Below are positions 5,790 to 6,100 of a stretch of DNA of 6,100 nucleotides, piece by piece (position 1 is the first letter of the stretch; every line of letters begins with the position of its first letter). This DNA is from an uncultured Litorilinea sp. (GTDB taxonomy: Bacteria; Chloroflexota; Anaerolineae; Caldilineales; Caldilineaceae), in NCBI GenBank assembly GCA_946885925.1, contig CAMPHP010000217.1:1-6100 (forward strand). The letters are read 5' to 3'. A program made the translations under genes and the position numbers. Below the pieces are notes generated by a model. That model saw nothing but the letters and a program-made list of their open reading frames with translations. It ran no database searches and was not told where the DNA came from.

Positions 5790-6100
5790 GGAATCACCTC
5801 TCCATCTTCTACCTGATGTTCATGGATCTCCATCTTGCGGCGCTGTGAAGGAATAATCCCTTCGGGCCGGAAGATCATCATCAGGATCAGGATGATGCCA
5901 AAGACGAGTCGTTGATAGCGCGCCGGGTCAAGTTGATTGGGCAACTGGGACCAAGGGATGCCGATGAGAGGAATTAAGTCGCTGCCCTGGCGCAAGCGGC
6001 TGAGTTCCAGGGAGAGTGTCTGGAGGAAGTCAATGTTGAGCAGCGTTACCACCGCTGCGCCGACGACCACACCAGGAATGCTGCCCAAGCCACCTAGAAT
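5786..6100 (-). CDS. livM: Branched-chain amino acid ABC transporter permease LivM, C-terminal part
   Basis: This is the last 104 codons of a permease whose N-terminal part lies beyond the right edge. The frame is open to base 6100, so the TTG at 6088 is an internal Leu codon and not the start. The visible part begins with ILGGLGSIPG, the conserved LivM/LivH loop motif. A hydrophobic stretch, a polar loop of about 35 residues, and a last membrane segment (about RLVFGIILILMMIF) follow. The protein ends with the typical RPEGIIP motif and a charged cytoplasmic tail. LivM forms half of the membrane channel in the HAAT importer. Its TGA overlaps the livG ATG in an ATGA junction. The family call is firm, although the urea permease UrtC shares these motifs. 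Confidence 0.92.
   Translation of the reverse strand: MLGGLGSIPGVVVGAAVVTLLNIDFLQTLSLELSRLRQGSDLIPLIGIPWSQLPNQLDPARYQRLVFGIILILMMIFRPEGIIPSQRRKMEIHEHQVEDGEVIP

Noticed and set aside
5352..5816. 154-codon open frame on the + strand
   Set aside because: It lies antisense to livG, whose ABC motifs are unmistakable. The translation has no recognisable motif or suitable ribosome site.
4240..6100. Reading the liv genes as a urea (urt) transporter
   Set aside because: Motifs are shared between the families, but nothing specific to Urt proteins or urease is visible. The Liv call is the simpler one, although substrate remains open.

Overview
The window reads as ordinary bacterial chromosome of medium G+C, with good Shine-Dalgarno sites, ATG starts and promoter-like -35/-10 pairs. 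The taxon cannot be fixed from the sequence. A sulfolipid gene pair of this kind, with a SqdX-like glycosyltransferase, is known from cyanobacteria, Chloroflexota and some other bacteria. Chloroflexota is my tentative guess, at low confidence.

Layout: (1) Bases 1-106 appear to hold the acidic, proline-rich C-terminal tail of a gene entering from the left. (2) Bases 204-1193 (+) encode a membrane-anchored M48 zinc metalloprotease whose 3' end looks altered by a short tandem duplication. (3) Bases 1220-2446 (-) encode a UDP-sulfoquinovose synthase (SqdB/SQD1). Its intrinsic terminator lies inside the 3' end of the convergent protease gene. (4) Bases 2447-2948 are a 502-bp divergent regulatory region. 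It holds three tandem 16-bp repeats that each carry an extended -10 motif, and a possible phosphate-type box. (5) Bases 2949-4130 (+) encode a GT4 glycosyltransferase very like SqdX, the sulfoquinovosyldiacylglycerol (SQDG) synthase. (6) A strong hairpin follows at 4154-4198. (7) Bases 4240-6100 (-) hold livF, livG and the 3' part of livM, an operon for a branched-chain or hydrophobic amino acid ABC importer, with two 4-base ATGA overlaps.

The functional core is the divergent sqdB/sqdX pair. SqdB makes UDP-sulfoquinovose from UDP-glucose and sulfite, and SqdX transfers sulfoquinovose to diacylglycerol. Together they are enough to make the anionic sulfolipid SQDG, which commonly substitutes for phospholipid when phosphate is scarce. 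The liv operon and the protease are neighbours with no visible functional link to it.

I see no mobile element, CRISPR array, RNA gene or clearly undescribed multi-gene system. The less ordinary signals are small: the 16-bp promoter repeat array, and the tandem duplication that seems to have pushed the protease reading frame through its neighbour's terminator.
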